Source: Notospermus geniculatus
Lineage: Eukaryota; Nemertea; Pilidiophora; Heteronemertea; Lineidae
Assembly (NCBI GenBank): GCA_002633025.1
Contig: NMRB01001684.1
Span: 51,651-115,650 of the forward strand
Direction of reading: 5' to 3'
DNA: 64,000 bases
Below the pieces are notes generated by a model, which was given only the letters and a program-made list of their open reading frames with translations, had not been told where the DNA came from and ran no database searches. A program made the translations under genes and the position numbers. Every line of letters starts with the position of its first letter. Within the stretch, counting starts at the first letter, position 1. Shown here piece by piece: positions 12,515-24,700 of the stretch.

Positions 12515-15340
12515 TAACATCCCTCTTATTCCATCCTCTATGCAACTTAGGCCTACATTTCGTTGTCGCTATCTTGATATTATCAATGACCCTTGAAGTA
12601 CTTTCTGTAGCCCTATAGCTTTCCCTGTATATCTCAACAACTTTATGATGATACAGAACAATTTGGCAGTACCAATGATTCATGCAGATCACATTCTATG
12701 CAAGCTGACAATGATGTCATGGAAATATTTGCTGTTGTCGTCCTGTCTTTGGACATCACCTTGTCAATTTTCTTTATAAGCTCACCTAGCTGAGCTCATC
12801 TAGCTGGTGAGTCGTCCATCACTGTCGTGAACGGGGGTGGCATTTGTCTATAAACTGCTTTGCAGGGGAATTTGAAACTTGGTGTACAGCTACCCTTGGT
12901 TAACACTATCTGTGGAAAACCTTCTTTCGATCACATCTCCTGAACGTTACTAATAACAAAACTTTCATGGTGGGTCTCTGATGTGACTACAACAAATCCG
13001 GGGTTTTTGATTTAACCACCTTTTCAAGGTCACAGAGATCAAAGTTGAAAATTTCACTCAAAATTTCCTCAACTCCTCCTGTTGTTCTCAACAGAACAAT
13101 AGCCTTGAGGAACTCCTTGACGTTCAGGAGCATTCTAAAATACCGGTACCAGCCATAATGTGTTTTGATTTGGTTTGAAGATGTAGCCAGACGCCCTCTG
13201 CAAGTGCCAAATTGCAATTTGTCCACAAAGACCAGTACCATATTAAATAACTACTCCTCCATAAACCTTCTTTTAGCCAATCATACTACTTCTCATGTCC
13301 ATAGTTTTCAAGTCAGTGACGTTGATTTCTTTTTTGGTTTGTCAGATAGCACATGGCAACAGGTATACACCTGAGGTTTTAAGGGGAAAGCAATGAAATT
13401 GCAGAAATCTTCATCTGCGACAATATGTTGTAACCACTTGAAGTGCCACGTCATGACGTCAGTTCCACCAATTCCCCATTTCGTCATTTGTGTTAAAGGA
13501 ATGAGAAATGAGTGAAAAAATTACCGTACTTTGAAAAAGAACATCAGCTTTTTGAGAATGCATGTGTTGGAAGCTACTTAATAGGTCCTGCAGCCCTTGA
13601 AATCTTCGTCTTCTTTAAAAAAACTGGTTTTTCAGGCTTTGTCAAAAATGTCTGAAAATCTTGATATCTGTGTTCCACAAAAAGAGGAGTACCAGTACCC
13701 AATTTCCCAGGCTTCCCCCAAAGAAATGGCTGCCACTTGGTAAATGCAGCCTTCAAGGATGAAAAGGTCTTTAAAAATTGCACAACTCAGTCCTGAAAGT
13801 CTCTGAAAAGTCCTTATTTTTAGTTGAGAAAAATGTGCAGGAACCATGATAAGCTTTTATTCATGCTTTAGGATATATAGTAATTCAACTGTCAATGAAG
13901 ATTCTTACACAGAAATTGCTGCTGATTAATTAGGAAAATATGAATTTGACAATACACAACTTGAGAAGTCCAGTAATTTTGTTTTTGGCAGAATACAAAA
14001 AGATCTTCTGATTTTGTGTACAAGAATACTTTAACTAGAAGATGAATGCATGGTCCTTTGGTTCTTTCTTTGAAAATTCGTTTTGTGATGTTCAGTTCAG
14101 TTGAACAAGGCCTGTTCCGTTCCATCTCTCGGTTCAACTTTTCTCCCTGTCTTATCAACAATCCATGAACCACCGATCACCTTCCATCGATGTAGCTAGC
14201 GTACGGGCATCACTGAGGTGGCGCTGATGCAGAGTTTAGTCAAAAGGTGGCAAAGGGTGCAGTTCCCCCACAGCCCTATCCACCCTCCCTACCAAATCAC
14301 CTCCCTGGACAAAAAGCTAGCTCAGGCCCGTTTCTCTAATGAGGGACTTTTGAATAATCACCATGTAGCATCCTTCAGCGTCAGGGGTGACAGAGACAAA
14401 CTTAAGGAATACATGCATGCCTCACGTTGATTAACACCCCCAACCTTGTCCCTATCATTCATTAGGTCCTTGTCATATTTTTTCTAGGCCTTTTGTGGCA
14501 GGAGCTGGATATTTTTTCTAGACCTTTGTGGCAGGAGCTGGGTGTTTTTTCAGTCTGTCAGCCATCGGTGGCAATGGAAGAGTTTGACTTGTTTATTTGA
14601 AGTAGGCATTCGTTTTTAGCCCGCTTGGCCGCAAGGCCCAGCAGGGCTTATGCTGTGGTTGGGGTCATTTAGTGGTGGTCTGTCGTGCGTTAGTACGTAC
14701 GGCGGTACGGCGGTACGTCCGTAAACTTTTGGTTTGTTAGCGCTCTAGCGCCTTTATTTTTTGACGGATCTTTTTGGTCTTTGGTGGGTGTATATATGGG
14801 CCTAAGATCTAGGTCGAGTTCGATTTTGAGTGCGGTTGGATTCCTATTTTGGCCCCTAGGGGGCGTTTTGTGAAAAATTTCAAAGGGCTATATTTTGATA
14901 ATGGTTTGAACTATTGTGTTGAAACTTTGTACTCAAGTACCTCTAGGTTATAGCAACTTACACACACAATTTCGGTGAAATCTGATTCTTAACTTTGCCA
15001 CTAGGGGGCCAAAACCAAAATCACTGAAAGTGCTATTTCTCCCTAACCAAGAGATGGATTTTTGTCAAATTTTTTTCATGGGTATATCTAATAATGATAC
15101 ATAAGATAGTATTCAATTTTTTAATTTGACCTACTTTTCAAGGTCGCAGAGGTCAAAGTTCGCCTGAAATTACGAAATTGGCTCTTTTTGTTACGGTTTG
15201 ATCTATTGCTTTGAAACTTTGCCCGTATCTACATGTACCTCTAGGCTGTAACAACTCGGATGAATTTTTGGCAAAATCTGATTCTTGACTTTGCCACTAG
15301 GGGGCCAAACTGCTTCAAGCCAAGCGGGCACAGTGCCACT
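12515..15340. other. Non-coding with old dispersed repeats
   Basis: From 12780 a piece starting GCTCACCTAGCTGAGC belongs to a dispersed repeat; related ends are at 40634 and 50800 (GTGACGACTATCTCACAGGTGAGC). From 14620 to 15340 lies another dispersed element with two related halves, each containing GATTCTT(A/G)ACTTTGCCAC, CTAGGGGGCCAAA and TACCTCTAGG. No exon recognised. Confidence 0.5.
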
Positions 15341-15565
15341 GGCACTATTTTTGTTGTCATCGATGTCTGGATAGTTCTCATACCACCAGGCTCTGATGAA
15401 GTGCCACAATTTCATCAAACAGCTGTGGACTCGTCATTTCCAGAGTTTGATTTCCGACTAGGGTACCATATGGACTCTAATCACGGCGTAGTTCACCCAA
15501 AGGAATTGTTGATGACTGCATTCCTCAGAAGTGGGCAGGGTGACAAATGGAATAAGTGCAGAATA

Positions 15566-16103
15566 CAGTAGAATCCGTGTAAGTCGTCACTCTCGGGACC
15601 AAGCTTTTTGTGACGACTTAGAGTTATGACGACTATCGCATACGTTGCGTAAGTCGTCAAAACGACGACTTACGTCTAAGTCATCATTTTTGACGACTTA
15701 TGACTGTATGTCGGCAAAATGACGACATAAGATACACAGAGAATCATTTGCGTCTGCGATGGAACAGCAAGACAATCGCAGGGAATCCCCTCTCCATCAA
15801 TCTTTCTGCCTAAATTATGGGAAAAAGGACCGTGCTGGGGGTGGAGCTGAACTTACTTGCGACGTCCACCTGCCCGTTAACGAAACCATTATGTCTGACG
15901 ACTTAGAGACAGGAATTACCTGCAATTTCTGTTACACGGGACCCGTCATTGTGCGACGACTTAGGCGATTTGACGACTTATATTTGACGACTTAGGATTC
16001 TTGTTTTAATGGAATTAACGTTACAGAAAATTCGGACTTTCATTTTATCGACGAGTTACAAAAAATCCGACTTACACGGTGACGACTTACGCGGATTCTA
16101 CTG
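15566..16103. mobile_element. pogo/Tigger-like MITE with TA target duplication
   Basis: Ends are CAGTAGAATCCG...CGGATTCTACTG, flanked on both sides by TA. This is the terminal pattern (CAGT...ACTG, TA target) of pogo/Tigger elements of the Tc1/mariner group. The interior is packed with GACGACTTA words in both orientations. A 78-codon ORF inside (15759-15995) has no transposase motif, so the copy is non-autonomous. Confidence 0.8.
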
Positions 16104-16109
16104 TATTTA

Positions 16110-16975
16110 ATTACGCCTGTGACTTTGATATGACTGACCAGTTTTTCACACACCAACCTCAAACCAAATCAGGCCTATCAATCAATATGCCCCACACACT
16201 TCAATGGCCATGAGGAATTAACTATAAAATTTGTTTTTTTCAGTGAAGACCCCCAGGTGTGAAGATCAGAGAGGCTGCTTCTACAAAAAGACTAGTTATC
16301 TGTTTCAAAGGGGTAGTTTGACTTGCTCAGTTCATACAAGCATTCAATTCCTTTGATTCGGGGAACAAAATAAATTGAGATGCTGTGAAGGCCATATGGA
16401 GATTAAATCCAGGAGAAGGAAGGCTGGTGGAAGAGAGGTTAGGTGACCCGCTCTATCAAATGTAGGTGCTTGTCGCAAGTGATCATCTTTGGTCATCAGT
16501 TTTTTCAACTTTTATCACTGCTGTCCACTGCTACTTTATCACTGCTGTCCACTACTGTTTTCATTTGTGAACCTGCAGAGACGAAAAGCCGCTAACCCTT
16601 CCTTTGGTTACGACAGGGGCCTGCTTTTTCCAGAGTGGCCACATTTGTCTCTTTTGGTCCTGGTACTGTACAAAATGCAGAAAAGTAACTTGGGTGTGTC
16701 GAGCAGTATTTCACGTTTTCTTCTGGCAGAGGCCTAATTTTCATATGGGGACCCTAGCTCACTGCCTCAGTAGGTGTCACTAGTGGTTAAGACTATTGAA
16801 ATAAAACTTACATCCCGGTCCTGATCAAGTTCCCACACAAAAGGCGTCAATTAGGACCAGGTTTCAGTGTGCGCTGTCCTCTGTCGATCCCCATTTCACC
16901 TCATCTCAATATGTTCTCTTTCAGTCATGGGCAGACGTCACATCCTCATGGTAGTTTTGGGCGAGGACATATCAC
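16110..16975. other. No gene recognised
   Basis: Ordinary composition; a small direct repeat CACTGCTGTCCACT near 16517 and 16540. No exon-like sequence. Confidence 0.4.
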
Positions 16976-17060
16976 TAAAGCCGCGTTCACATCTAGACCG
17001 ATCTGAGGCCGAATTCCCCAGTTCGCATTCGGGAATGCGCATTGGCTAGGCCGGTCTAGT

Positions 17061-17369
17061 TTAAGGCGCGTTCACACTACGAAATTTTTAATGCGATCTC
17101 AGGCCGATCTAGCGAGTCCACTTCTTGTTGCGATCTCAGGCCGATTCAGCTACCCTAGGCCGGTCTAGACATGTGTCTGAACAGTTTGGAGCGATCCAGT
17201 CAGCGCGGTTGGCCCTTAACCGAATCGGCCTGAGATCGCTACAAGAAGCGGACTCGCTAGACCGGCCTGAGATCGCAATAAAACATTTTGTAGTCTGAAC
17301 GGGTAATGCGCACTAACTGTCTAGGTCGGTCTCAGATCGCTTTAAAGTGCTAATGTGAACGCGCCTTAA
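17061..17369. mobile_element. Palindromic MITE (TIR TTAAGGCGCGTTCACA)
   Basis: Arms TTAAGGCGCGTTCACA and TGTGAACGCGCCTTAA enclose long inner arms with GCGATCTCAGGCCGAT and ATCGGCCTGAGATCGC. A rearranged fragment of the same family lies at 16980-17060. It ends 5 bases before the next MITE. Confidence 0.85.
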
Positions 17370-17374
17370 TACAC

Positions 17375-17593
17375 AATAGACTCCCTCACTCCAAAAGAGG
17401 GACAGCGTCATGACGTCCTGCATGTCGTTTCTGAACGCATGACGTGACTCGAAAAAAATCCGGTTGTTTCAGCGATCATGACGTCGTGAAACGATTTTTT
17501 TCGTCTCACCCCAAGGCATCATGAATTGACGTACGGGACGTCATGATGCTGTCCTGTCAGGTGCTGCACTCTTTTGGAGTGATATCGTCTATT
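17375..17593. mobile_element. MITE family M1, copy 2
   Basis: Same arms as 4066-4281 (AATAGACTC...CTCCAAAAGAG and CTCTTTTGGAGTGATA...GTCTATT). The inner arms carry several GACGTCATGA words, so this copy presents CRE-like sites. Confidence 0.85.
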
Positions 17594-17599
17594 GACCAG

Positions 17600-18125
17600 A
17601 TGTGCCTGAGAAGAGCTGAATGTTGAAGAGAGAGAGTTCCCCAGTGCAGGCTTCTGAATTATATCATGGTCTTCCACTCTTCTCCATGTGGTAATGTGGT
17701 AATAGTAGGGTACATGTGGGAAAAGAAAAAAATGAATGAGGTTGTTGGATCTGACCCCTGACCTCTGGTCGGACAACTCATGGCTTTCACAGCTCAGTCC
17801 GTTGTTGGAATACCAATTTTCTAAAATTTCATGACATTCATTTCATTACATATTTCAGGGTTCGACCATGGCTCCATTTCTGCCTTGAAGTGAATTATGG
17901 AAGTTGTCAAAAACCTGTGACAACTTGATGTGTGGAGTATTCAACCAAACGAGTTTCTACGGCAACCATTCAGCTTGACACTCCCGTCATGTATCCTGTG
18001 GGCGGTTGTTGGAACACATCGGCAAGGACCGTCATTCAGTTTAGATCAAAGTTTATATGTACTGTAATAAGAACATTGTGTTGCAATAAAGATGTGAGAA
18101 ATTATCGTTTTGTGAAAGAACTTGT
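17600..18125. other. No gene recognised
   Basis: No structure or exon seen. Short ORFs only. Confidence 0.4.
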
Positions 18126-18129
18126 GTTA

Positions 18130-18438
18130 GTGGTCTAGGAAAACCCGGCGGATGTCACTGAATGATCAACAAGGGTTTTTAGATTGCCTGTGCATTGATC
18201 TGCTACTGTTTACTGAATTACGAATGTTTATTGCTCCATACAAATGTTACACCATTTACATAGGAAGAGATACAGTAAACGTATAGACATAAAATAAAGT
18301 GCAAATAGAAGCGAAGAAAAGGGAGAGGAATAGTAAACAAGGACCTGTTACATGGTACATTTCAGATTGAAATGTGGGGGTTCACCAAGGCCATTTTAAC
18401 GCTTTCCTCAAATGTGACATCCGGCGGGTTTCCAAGGC
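18130..18438. mobile_element. MITE family M3 (TIR GTGGTCTAGGAAAACCCG), copy 1
   Basis: Left end GTGGTCTAGGAAAACCCGGC; right end GCCGGATGTCACATTTG-type sequence read inverted (ACATCCGGCGGGTTTCC). A shorter copy in the opposite orientation is at 34638-34822 and shares the core GCCTGTGCATTGATCTGCTA. Confidence 0.75.
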
Positions 18439-18483
18439 TGTCTCACACGTGATCGTCTCATTGAGTTATTGTTAAATCGTTAA

Positions 18484-18726
18484 TTAACCCTTTCACTGCT
18501 GAGTTTCTGGTTATCCGTTCCGTCTATGAATAGCCAAACTAACTAAACATGTACCTTCTGCATAGGGCGTCGATGGTCGCCTACGGCAGTCTCGGGCGAA
18601 TTCCTGTAATTTCGATTGAGGCGCCATCTGTCAATAGCCGAACCAACTAAACATACCTTCTTTGTGTTGCTGACGGCAGTCGCTAGAGGGGGCGACGATC
18701 GTCAACTACGGCAGTGAAAGGGTTAA
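18484..18726. mobile_element. TTAA-flanked element, piggyBac-like MITE 1
   Basis: TTAA then CCCTTTCACTGC on the left and GCAGTGAAAGGG then TTAA on the right. TTAA target sites and CCCTTT ends are characteristic of piggyBac-type elements. The interior has two diverged copies of an AACTAAACAT..CCTTCT..GCTACGGCAGT block. No ORF. Confidence 0.7.
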
Positions 18727-19089
18727 TAGATCTATAAATCAAATGGTGATGCATGTGGTCCTGTGGCCAAGATTCGTAGGCCCTGCTGTATTAAAGGGAC
18801 TCTAGAGGCAGCTTAAAGGAGCTCGCTGTCCAAGTTGTATAACAAACTGGTTTGTTTACAAACAGTGGCCAGCAAACTAGTTTTATTCCTTCGGGAAGGT
18901 AGCAACACCAGTAGTGCCCGTGATCGTTAGACTGGTGCGTGGTCCAATGCAACTCGTGCAACTCCCGATATTCATGTCAGTACAAATCATTGACAATAGG
19001 TGGCAGAACCGCAGGCGTTGCGTGGATAGAGAACCAGTGAGTGAGTGTTTACAACTTGGACGTCCAGCTCCTTTAATTGCTATTGGGCT

Positions 19090-19190
19090 ACTAACAGTAC
19101 TGTGACTAGACAACAGGTGGCACTAACAGTACTGTGACTAGACAACAGGTGGCACTAACAGTACTGTGACTAGACAACAGGTGGCACTAG
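19090..19190. repeat. 32-bp tandem repeat, three copies
   Basis: ACTAACAGTACTGTGACTAG plus ACAACAGGTGGC repeats three times with almost no change. Confidence 0.9.
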
Positions 19191-19499
19191 TAACCATGAA
19201 CTAATTGTGGATCAAATTTCGACGCTGTTGAAATTTTACTTCAAAAATGATGCCGAAGTTGGATCCTCATATCACCGTGTTAAAGGAGCAAGGTACATGT
19301 ATTTGATCGCAAATGCGTTGACTGCTGATGTAGAGGGAGCCACCTAGCAGCAGTAAGATGAACTACAAAAATGCATTGCAAAATGTACGTAGAAAATCGG
19401 GTCAATTTGCCAACAACGTAGTAGTCCCCGGGTTGGAGAGTGACGCAGTGGCGCCGGCTGTTGAGAAAAAGTAGCAATACCGTGCTCCTTTAATAGTAA

Positions 19500-19684
19500 T
19501 CAATCATCTGCCTCTTGTGGTGGATCCAAGTCCAGCAAAGATATACCCAAGGGTTTAAACCTAACTGTTAGGGTTGGAACACTGATGAGGGTTTTACAGC
19601 CGTTGTGCCAGGCTGTGGTTCGATTTCTTCTTCCCAACTTGCCTGTAATTAGTGCGAGCTAAATAGTTACTCCAGTAAGTTAAT
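19500..19684. other. No feature seen
   Basis: Short unique stretch between repeats. Confidence 0.3.
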
Positions 19685-20800
19685 CTAAAGCCACATTTAC
19701 ATTACACGAATTTAACCCGGTTTAATTTCCTCTGGGTCAGAACCATATCAGGTTAAAGTCTGGCAACATCTACCTTTGACCTAATGGAATGCGGAAGGTA
19801 GGAAATTGATCGTTGGATTTTCCACGGACCTTTAATCACACGCGGCTATTGAATGACCGGCGGACAACGCGAACAATCGGGGAATGACCACAAGTCACGA
19901 CTGTTAGGAAGGGAATTTGCTATAGAGGCGTCACCTTTCGGAGAACGGCCACAACATGGGGAAAGCCGTCCTAAAAATAGTACGGTGACGCAGCCAAATC
20001 GGCGTAGTCGACGCCTACCTCCACAGCAAAGCCAATAGAATATTATTGACGACCGGAAGAAATCAATCTGGGCATGCGCAGGAGGCCTCTACTGTAAATT
20101 TATCACACTTCAAATGCATTTTTTGAAGTCATCAGATCGAACTTCAGATTACCAATAGGTTCAAATTGTTCTAAACATGTTTATCCATTGCAAGACGTTG
20201 ACATTATCTTGATTTTATAATACTCAACTGAGAAAAATGCAACCTTCGGCACTAAAATTCCGGCAGTTTGGCTCGGAAGCATGAGAGTTGATGCAATTTA
20301 CTGAATTTACTGAATCTTGGAATAAGATCGCCGAACAATATTAACGTTATCATGGAGAAGGGAATTCCCGCTGCATATAAACATTGTGGTATTGCCGATA
20401 GCTGTCGGAGATTTTACAAAATCCTTTCGCCCAAAATACCTATGTTAACTTCTTTGTCTTCAAACCATTGTTTGCCATATTTGGTAGGAATCAAATAGTT
20501 GTATTGTACGAACGTCTCGTTAATACTGTGGTTTCCTTTTGTAGGCCTCGACCATGTCGACGTGCATGGCTTAATGTGTCAGGGAATTCCTATTATATTC
20601 CAAATAGGGCACCAACCAATCAAATTTCGTTCCGGACCTTTTCCACTACATGCATTGACTTCTAACAGTCGTGAAGTGATCGACAGGCATGATTATAAAC
20701 CGCAAAGCTCTGTCACATTACATGACTTCCGCATTCCATTAGGTCGAAGATAGATGTTGCCAGACTTTACAAATTTCTTAAAAGCAATGTAAACGGAACC
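19685..20800. mobile_element. ~1.1 kb TIR element, family M4 (AAAGTCTGGCAACATCTA)
   Basis: Left arm at 19753 TTAAAGTCTGGCAACATCTA followed by TGACCTAATGGAATGCGGAA; right arm near 20767 is the reverse of the same, with ACTTCCGCATTCCATTAGGT. Arm similarity extends outward through a TTTACATT block on each side. A small copy of the family is at 47071-47323. No transposase ORF inside. Confidence 0.75.
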
Positions 20801-21744
20801 GGGGTAGAATCGGAGTAGCCTCGGTTATGACAGCTGTACGCATGCACTATATGAGTCAAAATGGAGGTGCCAATTTCAGTTGTCTTGCAACACTGGCGTT
20901 TACTCCAGGGCACATCATGTGTGCTACGAAGTTTCTCCATAAAATGCAAACAAATCATTGTACCATGGATCAACTCGTAGAGATGTCAATGTTGATATTC
21001 CTTTTTTATTATCAAAATCTTAATAGGAAGTTGATGTGTCATTATTTATATATGTATATATAGAGAAGTCAAATGCATGATGCAAGGTGTTGCTATTGTA
21101 CTACAAATGAACACAAGATATTGTTCAACTTCTGCTTTAGGCAGTACAGTCGGTTCGGTACCATGACGAAGGCTACATACCAGAGTAGCTGATAGCTGAT
21201 CCAAGTGCAGTTCTGTTTATCCAGAACACTGAATCCAGAGGGATATCTGATCTATGCACAGTCTCTTTACAACAATTTTAGTCCGTGTCTCAACTTGGCA
21301 CCCCCTCTGACGCTGTCATCACGGATGACTTTAGTAACGTTGGTAACTGAGCAGGATTCTGAAATAAAAAGAAATGCACAAATGTTGACTTCAACCATGT
21401 TGATTTGGACCTCTGACAGATCAGCATTTCGCCACTGACTTCATTTAATCTGCAGAAACAAGTTGCAGCAATTTACGCAGCCTGCAGGTCTCCGAGGCCA
21501 ACTTACCAATTTGGTAGCTCTAGGAGTTAGTATATTTTCATACGGCCAGTAGTGTAATCTAGTTTGTTGTGGTATGGCTAAACCTTGTACTCGATATAAC
21601 TTGCCAAGATCTGGGGATTCTATGGGGTGTACCTAAAAGAAAATAGGACAAGATTCACTGTGAGATGAAATTCTACCATCCAAGTACGGTATTTGATTTG
21701 AATCATAAACACTCTTGCATTGGAGAATATCTTGGTCAACTTAC
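20801..21744. other. Region where the MRPL39 terminal exon was sought
   Basis: Searched on the minus strand for the conserved FQGVSLP-type block and not found. Contains nothing else gene-like. Confidence 0.4.
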
Positions 21745-24700
21745 TGAAGTCACAGTGTATCTTCCGATTAGTGACGTTGATGCAATCATTGGCCCTTGAC
21801 TGAGATCAACAGTGTCATCCATTTTGTAGAGCGTCACATGATTACTGCTCGGAGACTTGGCAGCAATGGCTGGTATCTGAGCTGATTTGAATCTGAAATG
21901 GAGGTGCAACATCAATTAGGGGAAATCAGGATTTAGTCCATGCTGCAAGAATGAGTCGTACTTCGAAGGTAAAGTACATCCTGACCCAACCAAAATTTTA
22001 ACAGTACCGGGTAGTTCTCACCCACCTGTTATCCTCAAACATTTTTGCAGCAACACTTGCATCAACCTCCAACCGCTCAAATTTCATATCGGCGAACATC
22101 AGTCGATAACCGATACCACCCAGACAACGAAGTTCTGTTTCCGTTGGTGACCAGTTTTCCATCTTTAGGTCTACGTCATAGACGAAACTCCCACTACGAA
22201 CTGAAGATAACAACAATTGACACTATTATCAAATTGTCAACAACGACCAAGATAATTACATGTACTTTTATTGCAAGAGTACTTTAAACAAAAGGCCAAT
22301 GTAAAAGATTCAAAATGAGGAAAATACACAAACCATTGGGTGGAGGAAAGCTACACAGTTCTATATAATATTCGTCTTTAAAAGCTGTCTCCAGGATGTG
22401 GCCGAGGATGAAGGAACAAGATCGCCAGAATGCCTGCAAAGTGAATAAGAAACATGGATTTCATTGAGCACAAAATGGAGAGAGAGCCAAAAGGTACAAA
22501 CTAGCTGAGGGTGTTTAGTTAGACTAACCCACGCTTACTTAGTTTCTCGCATAATTATTCTTACCTGATTGGCATGTATAGGGTTTTCATCTTTGAAGTG
22601 AAGGAACTCTAGTTCACAATCTTCTGCCAGGGGGCGGTGCATGTCCCAAGGTTCGCCATTCACTAAAGCCAGCGCTGACCTCTTCATCAACAGTTCCTGA
22701 ATATCTGTTTTAAAAGAATTGAATAAACTAGAAATTGACTTGTGAGTCAATTTGAAGACCGCCCTTGAAAATTCACTGATGAATTTTGTAAATATGTTAG
22801 GGCAATGGAAACTGATGATATTGAGACTGAACATGCGTCATTTACAGTGTAGGCCTACATTTAGGCCTATGATGTAGTAAATGGCTTTACAGTGCGATTG
22901 TGTGTTTCGCGGCAACCAAGAGCAGGGGGTTATTGTTTTCAAAGTTAGGCCTACTAAATTTCACAATTGGTAAACTTGTCGGGTCATGACCATTTAAATG
23001 TTATTGATTTCAGACAAATGTGCGTGTCATTTTTCGCGAAATTTATACGGGTAGGCCTACATCACGGCACGGGCCAAATTCACTTCGATCGCTGATCGGC
23101 CAGAGGACCTGAAACGTGGTGTGCCACTCACGTGACGCAAGGTATCCGGCTCACCTGAAACCTCACGCACAAGTGGCATCCATTTTGTTCCAATTTGGAA
23201 CATACAATTGTTGGTTGCGCACGCATACATCATGACATGAAGCCATGGAGGCTGCCATCCTGTTCTCGGTTCAAAAGTTCAGCGGCCCGTACTGACCACT
23301 GCGTGCATAGGCCTACAACTCAACAAATCACTGCACCTCTCACCGTTTCTGAACACAAGTAGGCCTAGTTGGTCTGGTGTGAAAACCGTGCTGAAAACAA
23401 GGCGAATCGTCCATACAGGGCTTGCTGAAGGTGGCTGTAGAGAGGGCTGATGACTGCCGACAACGTTAAAACTGCGTACAAAACGCTGTGTTGATGCTGT
23501 GACGTTGCGTCATTTGACGGCAGCACGGGGAAGACTTTTCTGGCGTTACGTCATGTGACAGTCATGTGATCAGCCGGTGGACAAAATGTTGGACCACTTA
23601 TTGCAGTGTCTGTAGAGTAAGCTAAGTCCGACAGACGGCGTCGCTATCAGACACTGGGGAGCAGTGTGGTGGTGTGCGTGGCGTCACAGTTTGATCCGAG
23701 ATGCGATGACGTCAGCGAAAACCCCGCTGCCGCGAGTGACGCTGCAGCGTCATGCTCGACGTCGTGGTGACGCTGCGTTCTTAGGCCCGACGTCATGGGT
23801 TGTTGACGTCATGGGCAAAGGTAAAATGCGTTAGGACAACAGACTTTATCTAATTAAACAGTTCATTGTTGGCGGATGACCCCCAAAATCAATAGGTTTC
23901 CGTGTAACATGCATATCCACAACTCCTGAAAGTTTCATCGCGATACGTGGCCTATTTTTTGAGTTATCCTGCCGAAACCACAGATTGGAGGGAGAGAGAG
24001 AGAGATCGAGAGAGAGAGAGAGAGAGAGAAATCCAGTGAAACCAATGAAGACCGCCACCTTGTGAGGTGGTGGCGGTCTTAAATAACATTGTCTCATTGG
24101 TGGAAAAAGGTACCAATCATTTCGTGCGGTATCAATACTAATTTGCAACATAGGCCTTGGCCTGATGAAGTCGACTTGACTGACATCTATGCATTGCTTA
24201 TGAATTTTGCAGGCACTTACGCATAGCACAGTTGAAAGGAGTAGAAAACCCTTTATTCATGATAAGGGTACATTCATCGGGCAGTCCTTTGTAAAACACT
24301 TGTATCTTTTCAATTTGCCGAATCAGGTTGAACTGACGCTCCTTTTCCTTTTGGAAGAGTTCACATCTTTTTCGTCTCACTTCAGCATTTGTTAACTGAT
24401 TGGTTGCAGAGCAAAGACAGCCTGTAAAGGAACAATGCATTCTTTTTTTGACACACACTGTATGACACATACACACACACGTTATTGTGGTTCGATACTA
24501 TACTAGGGGACCACAGGTCCTAACACACTATACATTCTCAGTGAAGTGTTAGGAACTGTGATCCCCTCGTATAGTGTCGAACCACAATAACCTGTGACAT
24601 ACATTGATGTACATCATCATGTACATGGAAGAATACAAAGAATACAACCTTTTTGGCATGCTTGTAAAAACGGTCTTCTGGCTGATGATCGCGCGTCTAA

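Noticed and set aside
15759-15995. 78-codon ORF inside the pogo-like element as a transposase fragment
   Set aside because: No DDE or helix-turn-helix motif; it is within a short palindromic element.
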